DNA from: Prochlorococcus marinus str. SB
GTDB lineage: Bacteria > Cyanobacteriota > Cyanobacteriia > PCC-6307 > Cyanobiaceae
Length of the DNA: 64,000 nt
NCBI RefSeq assembly: GCF_000760115.1
Contig: NZ_JNAS01000002.1
Span: 248,001-312,000, forward strand
Direction of reading: 5' to 3'
In this document: positions 49,880 to 63,145 of the stretch, piece by piece
Layout: each line of letters opens with the position of its first letter
Numbering within the stretch: position 1 is the first letter of the stretch
Notes under the pieces: generated by a model
What the model was told of the DNA's origin: nothing
Database searches by the model: none
Seen by the model: the letters and a program-made list of their open reading frames with translations, nothing else
Program-made: the position numbers and the translations under genes

Positions 49880-50188
49880 ATGCTTCTGAGTAATGAAAAA
49901 AGACTAAAGATCCAAGGAATAATTAAACGAATTGCTCAAGATAAATCAATTACATTAGATGAAAGGATATATGTTGAGAAATTTGCACACCATAATTCGA
50001 CAATTTCTCTTTGGCTGAAAAAAGCTAACAGTTTTAGAAGGAATGGTACAAAAAATGATGGGGGGATTGATAACCTCATTCAATCATTTGGGATAGATGG
50101 ACTAGATAAAGAAAATCATTTCAACCCAAATGAAGATGATATATCAGATTGGTTTGGCGGTGCTCCTAGTTGGCTAAGGAGAAGCTAG
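49880..50188 (+). CDS. hypothetical 102-residue protein
   Basis: An N-terminal helical region (KIQGIIKRIAQDKSITLDERIYVEKFAHHNSTISLWLKKA) and a glycine/asparagine-rich acidic end (DNLIQSFGIDGLD, DDISDWFGGAPSWL). Not recognised; seems picocyanobacteria-specific. Confidence 0.55.
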   Translation: MLLSNEKRLKIQGIIKRIAQDKSITLDERIYVEKFAHHNSTISLWLKKANSFRRNGTKNDGGIDNLIQSFGIDGLDKENHFNPNEDDISDWFGGAPSWLRRS

Positions 50189-50461
50189 ATCCATTAATTA
50201 TTCAATTTACCCAAGCTATCTTACACAAAAATATACTCATAAAAAATATAAATACCCAAAAAAACCATGGTATAAATCTAATCGGCACTAAATATTTTTT
50301 TGAAAAGGTTTTCATATTAATTTTTCTTTTAGATTATTTCTTCCTTACCGTTTTTGAGAATAGGTTTAATTGCTCTATTTATAAATTAAACAATATTCGA
50401 AACCTCAAAGAGGTTAAATCACTTTGAGTAGATAATATTAATCAGCCTTAATCATCCCAAT

Positions 50462-50602
50462 CTACGCAACTTTATTTTCAATATTCCTTGAAAAATTTAC
50501 TATTTTTGCCTCATCATGGTCTGAATTATTCCAATATTTTATAAGTCTTTCTAATTCATCAATCCTCTTTTTGGCATTTGCAATTTTTTCAGTATTTGTC
50601 AT
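50462..50602 (-). CDS. hypothetical 46-residue coiled-coil protein
   Basis: A charged helical protein (EKIANAKKRIDELERLIKYW). Its ATG is preceded by an AT-rich region. There is no family; the frame looks coding by composition. Confidence 0.45.
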   Translation of the reverse strand: MTNTEKIANAKKRIDELERLIKYWNNSDHDEAKIVNFSRNIENKVA

Positions 50603-50755
50603 ATAAAATTTTTATCTATCCAATTAATGCATGAAAAAAAAATATTTCAATGGAAGAAACAATTTTTAGACTATAAATATTATTTTTTGTTTAATTACTA
50701 AATACATTATAGCCTTCTTGCGACTGAGTAATTATATTTAAAGAAAACCATATTT

Positions 50756-51265
50756 ATGAAGAAATTAAATTCTTTGATTTTGAATAGTACCGTTAACTTC
50801 TTAGACTTCATATACTCTGGTAGATCTTTACAAAGATTTTGGGTTTTAGAAGTCATAGCTAGATCACCTTATTTTGCATTTCTTTCAGTTCTTCATTTTA
50901 AAGAATCCCTAGGAATTAAAAATGAGAAAACAATGATTTTAATGAAAGAACATTTTTATCAAGCTATTAACGAAACTGAGCATCTTAAAGAAATGGAGAA
51001 AAGAGGAGGAGATAGGTTCTGGATTGATAGATTTTTCGCGAGACACCTTGTGCTTGTCTATTACTGGATCATGGTTTTTTATTATTTCTTCTCTCCTGCT
51101 AATGCTTATGATGTCAACATAAAAATCGAAAAACATGCATTTGAAACTTATTCCAAATATTTAATAGATAATCCAAATGATCAAAAAATAAAAGAAATTG
51201 CTCAAGATGAATTAAATCACGTCCAAGAACTTAACGAAGCTTTGTCAATGCTTACTAAAGTTTAG
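50756..51265 (+). CDS. ptox: plastoquinol terminal oxidase (PTOX/AOX family)
   Basis: PTOX passes electrons from plastoquinol to oxygen and relieves over-reduction in the thylakoid. The 169-residue diiron protein has FWVLEVIARSPYFAFLSVLHF, INETEHLKEMEKRGG, EKHAFETYSKYL and AQDELNHVQEL, which give the Glu and His ligands of the four-helix bundle. The length is short but has all motifs. It is a known marker of several high-light Prochlorococcus. Confidence 0.9.
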   Translation: MKKLNSLILNSTVNFLDFIYSGRSLQRFWVLEVIARSPYFAFLSVLHFKESLGIKNEKTMILMKEHFYQAINETEHLKEMEKRGGDRFWIDRFFARHLVLVYYWIMVFYYFFSPANAYDVNIKIEKHAFETYSKYLIDNPNDQKIKEIAQDELNHVQELNEALSMLTKV

Positions 51266-51699
51266 ATTAGTGCTGAGAAATCTATTAGCAATATTGATAG
51301 CATCACCAAAGAAGAAATTAATCCTAGGCTAATCATCAATGAGACATAACCTTTTTTTCTAGGCAATTTATAAAAAGATATTCCAATAATTAATAAAGTT
51401 ATTAATGAGAAAAAAATTATAATTTTTTCATTTACTAAATTTAGATGTATAACTAAATTTTTTTCTTCAAAAAATTTGAGAAATTCAGATAAAACTAATT
51501 CTTCTTCTATTTTCTTAAAATAGTCAAATAAACTGATAAAAGCAGAACTTAATAAAGATAATGCAACTAGGGCTGTAACTGGTTTTGTTAACCTGTTAAG
51601 TGTTCTGTTAAAACTTACCAATAAAATAAAAATTAATAAAGAGGTTACTAAAGGTATTAAAGGTATAAGAGTTGTTGTATTTATGAAATTTCCCACCAA
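51262..51699 (-). CDS. hypothetical membrane protein, weakly NdhF-like
   Basis: A 145-residue protein with three or four hydrophobic helices (LIPLIPLVTSLLIFILLVSF, then VTALVALSLLSSAFISLF and further ones). The start weakly resembles the N-terminus of proton-pumping NADH dehydrogenase subunit 5, but it is far too short for that. It overlaps the end of ptox by 4 bp in convergent orientation. Confidence 0.5.
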   Translation of the reverse strand: MVGNFINTTTLIPLIPLVTSLLIFILLVSFNRTLNRLTKPVTALVALSLLSSAFISLFDYFKKIEEELVLSEFLKFFEEKNLVIHLNLVNEKIIIFFSLITLLIIGISFYKLPRKKGYVSLMISLGLISSLVMLSILLIDFSALI

Positions 51700-51843
51700 A
51701 TAAATATATATCTTACTTTAAATTTTATATTATTTCGACGCATTATTTTATTAAATAAGATTTTTAAAAGCCTTAAATGTAATTAGTACCTATTGCATTC
51801 TGTGTAAATTGATACCAAAATTAAATTAGTCTTGAAAAATAAA

Positions 51844-51945
51844 ATGTTAGCCATTTCTGAAATTATTATTGCAAGTGCTATCTTCCTAGGAATTGTATAT
51901 TGGGAGGTTAAATTCCTATATACCAAAACTACTGTAGCGAAATAA
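51844..51945 (+). CDS. 33-residue membrane peptide
   Basis: One helix (AISEIIIASAIFLGIVYWEV) and a polar end. A plausible small membrane protein upstream of the Gln-rich peptide and hli genes. Confidence 0.42.
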   Translation: MLAISEIIIASAIFLGIVYWEVKFLYTKTTVAK

Positions 51946-52061
51946 CTTAACACAAAACAGGAAAATTAAGAACGCAGAAAATTTAAATAAAATTTAAGAA
52001 TTTAAATTGACAAAAAAAGCTCTAAATATGAGAGAATAAACACAAATATTTACCTCCTCTA

Positions 52062-52199
52062 ATGAGCGAAGTCCAAAATCCAAATACTAACTCAACTCAG
52101 CAGCAGCAACAGCAACAGCAGCAATCTTATTCAGACAGCAAAATTAATTCTGCTGAGAGCGAGAGACTTTATCTTGAGATGAAAGAAGCTTGGCTTTAA
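52062..52199 (+). CDS. 45-residue glutamine-run peptide
   Basis: Polar start, a run of nine glutamines in positions 14-22, then SYSDSKINSAESERLYLEMKEAW. The codons are mixed CAG and CAA, which fits selection for the amino acid and not a plain DNA repeat. CCTCCT 3 bp before the ATG is not a usable ribosome site. No family known. Confidence 0.48.
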   Translation: MSEVQNPNTNSTQQQQQQQQQSYSDSKINSAESERLYLEMKEAWL

Positions 52200-52320
52200 A
52201 TTTAATTCGTGTTTGAAATAATATTTCTATAAATTTTTAAAATTTTTTTTAATTTTGAAGTAATCAATACTTTTTTATTTTCTAGACCCTTTAAATTTTG
52301 TTTAACCGCAAGAGTAATTT

Positions 52321-52452
52321 TTGAGAAAACTAAAGCAGTTAGAAAAAATTAACGGAAGACTCGCAATGGGAGGGTTGATATATTTAGTTTTTACAAAATT
52401 AATTTCCAACCGTGCCGACATAGTAGACCAGCTTAAATCTTATTTGATCTAA
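52321..52452 (+). CDS. hli: short high-light-inducible (Hli) protein
   Basis: The 43-residue frame contains EKINGRLAMGGLIYLVF, the chlorophyll-binding helix motif (ExxNGRLAM) of Hli/CAB-like proteins. These bind pigments and protect the photosystems under stress. The start is TTG, with an in-frame stop just before it. It is shorter than usual but has the full binding helix. Confidence 0.72.
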   Translation: MRKLKQLEKINGRLAMGGLIYLVFTKLISNRADIVDQLKSYLI

Positions 52453-52469
52453 GAAATGAATTTGCAATA

Positions 52470-52562
52470 TTATCCAGGAATATTTCTTTCTATATAAGCG
52501 TCAGTTAAAGCTAGAATTAACCCCAATAAAGTTGAAAATATAGCAATTTCAGTTGATTCCAT
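52470..52562 (-). CDS. 30-residue membrane peptide
   Basis: One helix (STEIAIFSTLLGLILALTDAYI) and a short tail. It converges with the hli gene. A possible small photosystem-type subunit, without a match I can name. Confidence 0.42.
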   Translation of the reverse strand: MESTEIAIFSTLLGLILALTDAYIERNIPG

Positions 52563-52630
52563 TTTATTTTTGAATTACCCCTAGTTTGCTTAATAATTCA
52601 AAGTTCAGCAACAAAACTAATAACTTACTA

Positions 52631-52646
52631 TAGTACGCATATACTA
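52631..52646. promoter_or_regulatory. imperfect LexA-like palindrome
   Basis: TAGTACGCATATACTA, with one mismatch between halves, 14 bp before the DUF3104 gene start. Same type as the site at 49596. Confidence 0.3.
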
Positions 52647-52659
52647 TTAGTTATTTATT

Positions 52660-52908
52660 GTGAGTTCAGCAACTCCTGATTTTCTTTTCGTTAGGCCTGG
52701 TGATTATGTCGCAATTAAAAAAGAAAATTGCGAAGATACTAAGGAAAAGAATGAAAATTATTGGGTCGGTCAAGTTATCGACTGTATTGGAGGAGCTAGA
52801 AATCCAAATTCATGGACCTTGTTTCAAGTTGCCAATATTGACAATGGAGAGATCACTATAATCAACGCCGATATTGTAGAAAAAATTTTAAAACCTTCTG
52901 GAAGTTAA
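52660..52908 (+). CDS. DUF3104 family protein
   Basis: An 82-residue protein starting at GTG. The pattern FLFVRPGDYVAIKKE, YWVGQVIDCIGGARNPNSWTLFQVANIDNG and INADIVEKIL fits DUF3104, a small beta-rich domain of marine cyanobacteria. Function unknown. The palindrome just upstream suggests regulated expression. Confidence 0.68.
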   Translation: MSSATPDFLFVRPGDYVAIKKENCEDTKEKNENYWVGQVIDCIGGARNPNSWTLFQVANIDNGEITIINADIVEKILKPSGS

Positions 52909-52974
52909 TCTTAATCAAACAAACTTCTTTCAGCATTACAGAAACAAAAGGAAAAATGAACGCTATAAAGGGAA

Positions 52975-53865
52975 TCACCCCAGTTCCAAGCAGGCAAGTC
53001 CGTATACTTGATTCATTGGGCAGGGAGGTTGAGTGCCTTTATACATTCTATAAGTTTTTGATATTTCCTCAAATCCCAAACTTGATAAAAGATAATTTGC
53101 ATAAGGATTTAGATTAGAGCAATCCAATAAGATTTGGGCATTTAAATCACCAATTAACTCCCTTATTAATAGTTCGGCAAGCGGTGGAGTATCCGCTAAA
53201 AGAGGTCCGATTCTCCAACCTTGCTCATTATTCTCCAATACACAAGGTCTTATCCTGCCAAATCCATGGCACATCCCATTATTATCGACAATTGCACTGA
53301 CATTACCATGAGAATTTTTCAACCAGTCATTTAGGAAATGTGGTCTGGGACTTGGTTCTCTTTGATCATCATAAATTAAGACCGCTTCAGAGGAAATTTT
53401 ATTACCCGGGACAACTTTAAAAGAATGAAATTGATCTTTATAGAAATTTCTCAATGGTAAATATTGAGACCCATTTAATTTCCATCGATTTGTAATGGAA
53501 GATTTTCTAAACCCCCAGTTTGCGTAATCATTCAACCTATCTGGAGCAGCCTCAAGACCAATACAATCAACATTTTTTAGATATTCAAGGGCATGTTTCC
53601 ATAATCTCACTCCATATCCATTATTTCGATATTCTTTTTTAACGATAAATAAACCTATAAAACCATAAGAGGAATTATATTTTATACATGCAATAGAGCC
53701 TATAGGATTATTGTCGAGACAAGCTACCCATACCCCTTGTTTATCTGTATTTCTATAAATTGAGATGTCATCCATTCCAGGAGAAAATCCTTCTAACCTT
53801 GCCCAGTTTGTGACTTCAAGTATTTCATTTATAGATATCAATCTAATTGAAAATTTTTCCCTCAT
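52975..53865 (-). CDS. GNAT family N-acetyltransferase, two-domain
   Basis: A 296-residue protein. The N-terminal GNAT domain has the acetyl-CoA segment IVKKEYRNNGYGVRLWKHAL, and the C-terminal part (GFGRIRPC, WRIGPLLADTPPLAELLIREL, LLSSLGFEE) fits the Acetyltransf_18 domain. The substrate is unknown; family members acetylate small amines or proteins. Both domains look complete. Confidence 0.83.
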   Translation of the reverse strand: MREKFSIRLISINEILEVTNWARLEGFSPGMDDISIYRNTDKQGVWVACLDNNPIGSIACIKYNSSYGFIGLFIVKKEYRNNGYGVRLWKHALEYLKNVDCIGLEAAPDRLNDYANWGFRKSSITNRWKLNGSQYLPLRNFYKDQFHSFKVVPGNKISSEAVLIYDDQREPSPRPHFLNDWLKNSHGNVSAIVDNNGMCHGFGRIRPCVLENNEQGWRIGPLLADTPPLAELLIRELIGDLNAQILLDCSNLNPYANYLLSSLGFEEISKTYRMYKGTQPPCPMNQVYGLACLELG

Positions 53866-54021
53866 AAAAATATACTAACCAAGAAAAATTTAAATTTTTA
53901 AAGATAATATTAATTAATTAGATTATTTCTTTTAAATCATTCACTTTGATTTAAGTGCCTAAAAACCTTAGTTATTTAGAATTTATCCTCTGATATATTT
54001 AATACTATTAATAGGAAAAAA

Positions 54022-55413
54022 ATGAAAATTTCTGATAAATTTCATTTAGTAGACATTAATAAATTAAAAAATACAGTTTTCACTGGTAAAACGGAAGATA
54101 TAAAATGGCGGATCCAACATATCAATATAGTTTCTAAACTTTTGGATGAAAATAAAAAAGAGATAATAAAATCACTTTTTATTGATCTAGGTAAATCTGA
54201 AATTGAAGGGCTTTCAGAAATCCTTTTAGTGAAAGAAGAAATTTCACTCATAAAAAGGAAACTAAATTCTTGGATGCGACCAAAAAAGATCGATACACCT
54301 TTTTATCTATTTCCATCATCCTCCAAAGTTATTTATGAACCTCTTGGGTGTGTCTTAATCCTTGGTCCTTATAATTATCCATTACTTTATGTTTTAAAGC
54401 CATTGGTAAATATTTTCTCAGCAGGAAATACTGCAGTTATAAAACCATCAGAGAAATGTCCTACCACCTCAAAACTTATTAAAAAGCTTACTTCCAAATA
54501 TTTCCCTAAAGATGTCCTAATGACAGTAGAGGGTGATTATAAACAATCCATAAAATTAATTGAACAAAATTTTGACCATATATTTTTTACGGGAAGTACT
54601 GAAACTGGAAAATCTATTATGAAATTAGCTTCAAAAAACTTAACTCCATTAACTCTTGAGTTAAGCGGAACAAATCCTGTAATTATTTTTAAGAATGCAA
54701 ATTTAGAAGTGGCTGCTAAAAGAATTGTTTGGGGCAAATTTTTTAATTCTGGTCAATCCTGTATGGCTCCGAATCATATCTTTGTAGATAAAGAAATTGA
54801 GAATATTTTTATAGAAAAATTAAAGAAATGCATAGTAAGTTTTTACGGAGATAATCCAATTATTTCTGAAAACCTATCAAAATTAGAGAAAAAACAATTT
54901 ACATCAACTGTAGAAATTCTAAAACAATTTAAAAGAGAAAAAAGAATTTTATTTGGAGGGACTTTTAGTAAAAAAAAGTTGAAAATATCTCCTACCATTT
55001 TGAGAAGTAAATTAAATGAAACAGATATTTTGCAGAGAGAACTATTCAGTTCACTACTTCCAGTTATTGGAATCAATGATAAGGAATCAGCCTTAAAACA
55101 AATTAGTCAAACATCAAAACCACTAGCAATCTACTTATTTGGAGGCAATAAAAAAATCCATAATCATATTTCAAAAGTAACTAGCTCAGGAACAATTTGT
55201 ATAAATGATGTAATGTTACCAGTCCTTATTCCAAATTTACCGTTTGGAGGCGTTGGGCAAAGTGGTATTGGCAAATTTCATGGAGAAGAAGGGTTTCGAA
55301 ATTTTTCAAATCAAAAATCCATTACTTTTAAAGGTTTTTTATTTGATTCAAATCTGCGTTATCCTCCCTACGCAAGAGTAAAGAAATTTTTAAAGTTTAT
55401 TTTTCAGTTTTAA
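54022..55413 (+). CDS. aldehyde dehydrogenase, class 3-like
   Basis: A 463-residue NAD(P)-dependent enzyme oxidising aldehydes to acids. Catalytic Glu lies in LTLELSGTNPVIIF, the nucleophilic Cys in FFNSGQSCMAPNHIF, and the cofactor loop in FFTGSTETGKSIMK. Length and motifs match the ALDH3 group, which often acts on fatty aldehydes. In cyanobacteria such enzymes work with alkane/fatty aldehyde metabolism, but the substrate here is inferred. Confidence 0.9.
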   Translation: MKISDKFHLVDINKLKNTVFTGKTEDIKWRIQHINIVSKLLDENKKEIIKSLFIDLGKSEIEGLSEILLVKEEISLIKRKLNSWMRPKKIDTPFYLFPSSSKVIYEPLGCVLILGPYNYPLLYVLKPLVNIFSAGNTAVIKPSEKCPTTSKLIKKLTSKYFPKDVLMTVEGDYKQSIKLIEQNFDHIFFTGSTETGKSIMKLASKNLTPLTLELSGTNPVIIFKNANLEVAAKRIVWGKFFNSGQSCMAPNHIFVDKEIENIFIEKLKKCIVSFYGDNPIISENLSKLEKKQFTSTVEILKQFKREKRILFGGTFSKKKLKISPTILRSKLNETDILQRELFSSLLPVIGINDKESALKQISQTSKPLAIYLFGGNKKIHNHISKVTSSGTICINDVMLPVLIPNLPFGGVGQSGIGKFHGEEGFRNFSNQKSITFKGFLFDSNLRYPPYARVKKFLKFIFQF

Positions 55414-55485
55414 ATTACTTAAATTGTTTTCAAAAACCTAGCGATTTTAAATTTAAAGATTATCTTTAAATAAATAGTGAGTTTT

Positions 55486-56247
55486 ATGAAATTTACATTT
55501 TTAGTAATTGCCATATTTATTAATTTCTTTAATCACTCATTTATAAAATCAGAAGAAAAGATATTTTCATCAAAAAATAAAATTGAGGATATTGCTAGAA
55601 AAGAATCAATTACTGAGGAAAAAGCTGAAATGAAAAAAATTCATATTGTAAAAAGTGGAGATACAATATCAAGTATTTCAAAATCCTATTTAATAAATAA
55701 AGATTTAATTATTAAATTGAATAACTTAAAAGATGAAAATTATATCTTTGTTGGCCAAAATCTTATTATTTCCGAATCTTCTGAAAATCTCACAAAACAA
55801 TCAGATTTAATTAATAATTATCATATTGTTCAAACTGGTGAAAATCTTACTGACATATCGAACAAATATAATTTAAAAGTAAAAGAACTGATAGAGATTA
55901 ATAATATCAATAATCCTGATTCAATAAAAATTGGTCAAAAGCTCACAATAAGAAAAAAGAACACAATTAATTTAGAAAAATATGAAACAACTAAAAATAA
56001 AAAAAATAATGACTTAATTGAGTTAGATAAAAAAATTTATGGTCCTATAATTATCCAAAGTAAATCATATAAAGATATTAAAGGTAGAAAAGTTTTAAAC
56101 GTTCTAAACCAAGAAAATAAAAAACTGATTATTTCAATCAATTGTGATAAAAATGAATTAGATGTAAGAATACCTGGCAGGAAATGGATGGGAAGTAAGC
56201 CTGTTAAAGAAGAATTCGAAAATAATTTAATAAATGATTTTTGTTAA
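55486..56247 (+). CDS. LysM-domain exported protein
   Basis: A protein of about 253 residues with a hydrophobic signal segment (FTFLVIAIFINFF), then two LysM domains (HIVKSGDTISSISKSY to QNLIISE, and YHIVQTGENLTDISNKY to QKLTIRK), and a basic C-terminal region. LysM binds peptidoglycan, so it should sit at the cell wall. I use the ATG at 55486; a GTG lies 9 bp earlier. Confidence 0.82.
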   Translation: MKFTFLVIAIFINFFNHSFIKSEEKIFSSKNKIEDIARKESITEEKAEMKKIHIVKSGDTISSISKSYLINKDLIIKLNNLKDENYIFVGQNLIISESSENLTKQSDLINNYHIVQTGENLTDISNKYNLKVKELIEINNINNPDSIKIGQKLTIRKKNTINLEKYETTKNKKNNDLIELDKKIYGPIIIQSKSYKDIKGRKVLNVLNQENKKLIISINCDKNELDVRIPGRKWMGSKPVKEEFENNLINDFC

Positions 56248-56326
56248 AACTTTAATTAATATGTGTGAATAATTTGTCTAAGAATATTAATGATGAGTTA
56301 TTCTACAAAAAGTTAAATTAATAGTA

Positions 56327-56536
56327 ATGGCTATTTCAAGAGGAGATCTCGTAAGAGTAAAAAGACCAGAATCATATTGGTATAATGAAATTGGTAAAGT
56401 TGCTTCAGTTGATACCTCAGGCATTAAATATAACTGTGTAGTCAGATTCGATAAAGTAAATTACGCTGGGATAAGCGGAACTGATGGTGGAGCAAATACA
56501 AACAATTTCGCTGAAAGTGAATTAGAGAAAGCTTAA
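56327..56536 (+). CDS. psaE: photosystem I subunit PsaE (subunit IV)
   Basis: A 69-residue SH3-like protein on the stromal side of photosystem I that helps ferredoxin docking and cyclic electron flow. [27 protein letters not shown] and [17 protein letters not shown], ending [11 protein letters not shown], are diagnostic. It lies 4 bp upstream of mutM. Confidence 0.96.
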   Translation: MAISRGDLVRVKRPESYWYNEIGKVASVDTSGIKYNCVVRFDKVNYAGISGTDGGANTNNFAESELEKA

Positions 56537-56540
56537 ATAA

Positions 56541-57419
56541 TTGCCTGAATTACCAGAAGTAGAGACAGTACGCAGAGGTTTAGAGCAAAAACTTAATAAC
56601 TTTATTATTAAAAAAGTAGAAGTCTGTAGGGATTCAACTGTTGCATTCCCAATAAAAAAAGAAGAATTCATTAAAGGACTTCTGAACTCACTTATTTATA
56701 AATGGGATAGAAGAGGAAAATATTTAATAGCTCAATTAAAAGAAGTTCAAGATGAGAATGCCCAATTTCTTCTAGAAAATTCAAAAAATAATGGATTTCT
56801 TGTAGTTCATCTAAGAATGACTGGATATTTTAAATTTATTGAAAACTTAAGTCATCCTTGTAAACATACAAGAATAAGATTTTTCGATAAAAATAATAAT
56901 GAGCTTAGGTACATTGACGTAAGAAGTTTTGGTCAAATGTGGTGGGTTAATAAAGAACTATCGCTTAACAAAATAATAAAAGGATTAGGTTCATTAGGAC
57001 CAGAACCATTTTCTAAAGACTTTGATGCAAATTACCTTAAGAAAGTTATCTCAAAAAGAACAAAATCTATAAAAGCTATTTTATTAGATCAAACAATAGT
57101 GGCAGGTATAGGTAATATTTATGCTGATGAAAGTTTATACTCTGCTGGCATCTCCCCTTTTAGGGAAGCTCGAACAGTAAAAAAGAATGAGTTAATAAAG
57201 CTCAAAGAATCAATTGTAACTGTATTAAAAAAAAGTATAGGTTCTGGGGGTACTACATTTAGTGATTTTAGGGACTTGGAAGGAGAAAATGGGAATTTTG
57301 GTTTACAGACAAATGTCTATAGGAGAACTGGGAAAGAATGTCGTAAATGTGGAAATTTAATTGAAAGACAAAAAATTTCTGGAAGAAGTACCCATTGGTG
57401 TCCGAAATGCCAAAAATAA
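56541..57419 (+). CDS. mutM: formamidopyrimidine-DNA glycosylase
   Basis: Fpg/MutM removes 8-oxoguanine from DNA and nicks the strand. The 292-residue protein starts [13 protein letters not shown]. The start codon is TTG: Pro must be residue 2 because its free amine is the catalytic nucleophile. Also visible are the HLRMTGYF segment, the intercalating region, [17 protein letters not shown], and the zinc finger [25 protein letters not shown]. It is tied to psaE by a 4-bp gap. Confidence 0.95.
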   Translation: MPELPEVETVRRGLEQKLNNFIIKKVEVCRDSTVAFPIKKEEFIKGLLNSLIYKWDRRGKYLIAQLKEVQDENAQFLLENSKNNGFLVVHLRMTGYFKFIENLSHPCKHTRIRFFDKNNNELRYIDVRSFGQMWWVNKELSLNKIIKGLGSLGPEPFSKDFDANYLKKVISKRTKSIKAILLDQTIVAGIGNIYADESLYSAGISPFREARTVKKNELIKLKESIVTVLKKSIGSGGTTFSDFRDLEGENGNFGLQTNVYRRTGKECRKCGNLIERQKISGRSTHWCPKCQK

Positions 57420-57453
57420 AAAAGGGCTTACACATGGAGAGTAAACCCTTTTA
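57419..57453. terminator. terminator between mutM and 5S rRNA
   Basis: AAAAAGGGCTTACAC and GTAAACCCTTTT make an imperfect stem with T run, between two convergent transcripts. Confidence 0.65.
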
Positions 57454-57462
57454 AATATTTTT

Positions 57463-57580
57463 ACCTGGCATTGAGCTATTTTCTCAAGGGGCTACCCCCT
57501 AAATATTTTCGCCGCTGATGCGTTTCACAACCGAGTTCGAGATGGATCGGAGTGGTTCCACATCGCCATGAACACCAGGA
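57463..57580 (-). rRNA. rrf: 5S ribosomal RNA
   Basis: 118 nt with the paired ends TCCTGGTG and CACCAGG-type termini and the conserved CGAACTCGG loop. It lies 64 bp after the 23S gene on the minus strand. Confidence 0.93.
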
Positions 57581-57643
57581 TAGTGTGAACCTTGAGAACT
57601 GCATAGAAAATTATATATTAAAAACAATAAATTAAGTTTATTT

Positions 57644-60517
<2,874 letters not shown>

Positions 60518-60775
60518 AATAACTTCAAAAATTGAAGCATCAGCTTAATAGAATTGTTATTAATGCATTCGCACAAATAATAAATCTGCATCATTAAAGA
60601 TGCTTATTGTCTTTAAAAATAATCTATGCAGTTGTCAAGGTTCTCTGAAAACAATGAAATTAATTCAATGAGTCCAGCATCTTAATGATTTCATTAGGAA
60701 GCTAGATTCGTTCAGAATAATGATCACAACTCAAAACATTTCCTTTCTACCTGTTATGGAAGAGGTGGTAATCAG

Positions 60776-60848
60776 TGGAGGTAAGCGGACTCGAACCGCT
60801 GACATCCTGCTTGCAAAGCAGGCGCTCTACCAACTGAGCTATACCCCC
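60776..60848 (-). tRNA. tRNA-Ala (TGC)
   Basis: 73 nt in the rRNA spacer, acceptor GGGGGTA/TACCTCC (with wobble), anticodon TGC, T-loop TTCGAGT. Confidence 0.96.
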
Positions 60849-60860
60849 AACATAGAGATA

Positions 60861-60934
<74 letters not shown>

Positions 60935-61056
60935 AGGAAAAATAATGGGTGTGACCTAGAAAAACTTAGGAAATGAAATTCTTAATAAATTAAGAACGTG
61001 AGATACCGATCGACCTAAGGTGACAAAATAATAATATTAAACATTTTGTTGTCTCC

Positions 61057-62544
<1,488 letters not shown>

Positions 62545-63145
62545 GTTCAAATCCTTTTGTAGATAAATCTACTCAAATTGAATTGCTTTATCCAAATAAA
62601 AACTTCGTTTTTAAATTTAGTTTCAGCCTCCTTAAATTTTAAGGATTACATTGAGTGCACATTAAAAATATCTTTAAAGTGACTTTCCAAGATCTCAGAT
62701 CCGTTTACATCAAAGCTAAAAGTTAGCAATTGATGACATTTTATATATTCTTGACGGGACCTCACACCTTTATTGCATGTACATCTTGAAATAACTAAAA
62801 AAAAATTTAGTTGTTCTTGACGCAATAAAAGCATCAGTTCCTAAGTTTTTAAATTTTCTAGGTGCAGAGTTAAACAAGAAGTGATTAACTCATTTCGAAG
62901 GTAAAAACCTTCTTCTGGCTGAAAAAAATGATCGAAATCAAATCTCCAAAAAATTCATTCCTTTACCAAAAATTAGATTTAAGATAATTTCCTGAATAGT
63001 GCAAAAAGTATATTTATGCCCAGAAGGAAATACTAAACCATCCGACTGTAATTGTGCAACCTTTTATACAAAAATTTTTTAATAATTTTTTATTTGATCA
63101 AAGTCTCATTAAACAACTAGGCTTAAATAAAGGGATATAAATGAA
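62545..63145. promoter_or_regulatory. leader and promoter region of the rRNA operon
   Basis: This 600-bp gap lies between divergent 16S rRNA and the invertase gene. The part near 16S holds the leader with processing stems; a promoter for each side is expected. I cannot place exact -10 and -35 boxes. No gene is supported here. Confidence 0.45.
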
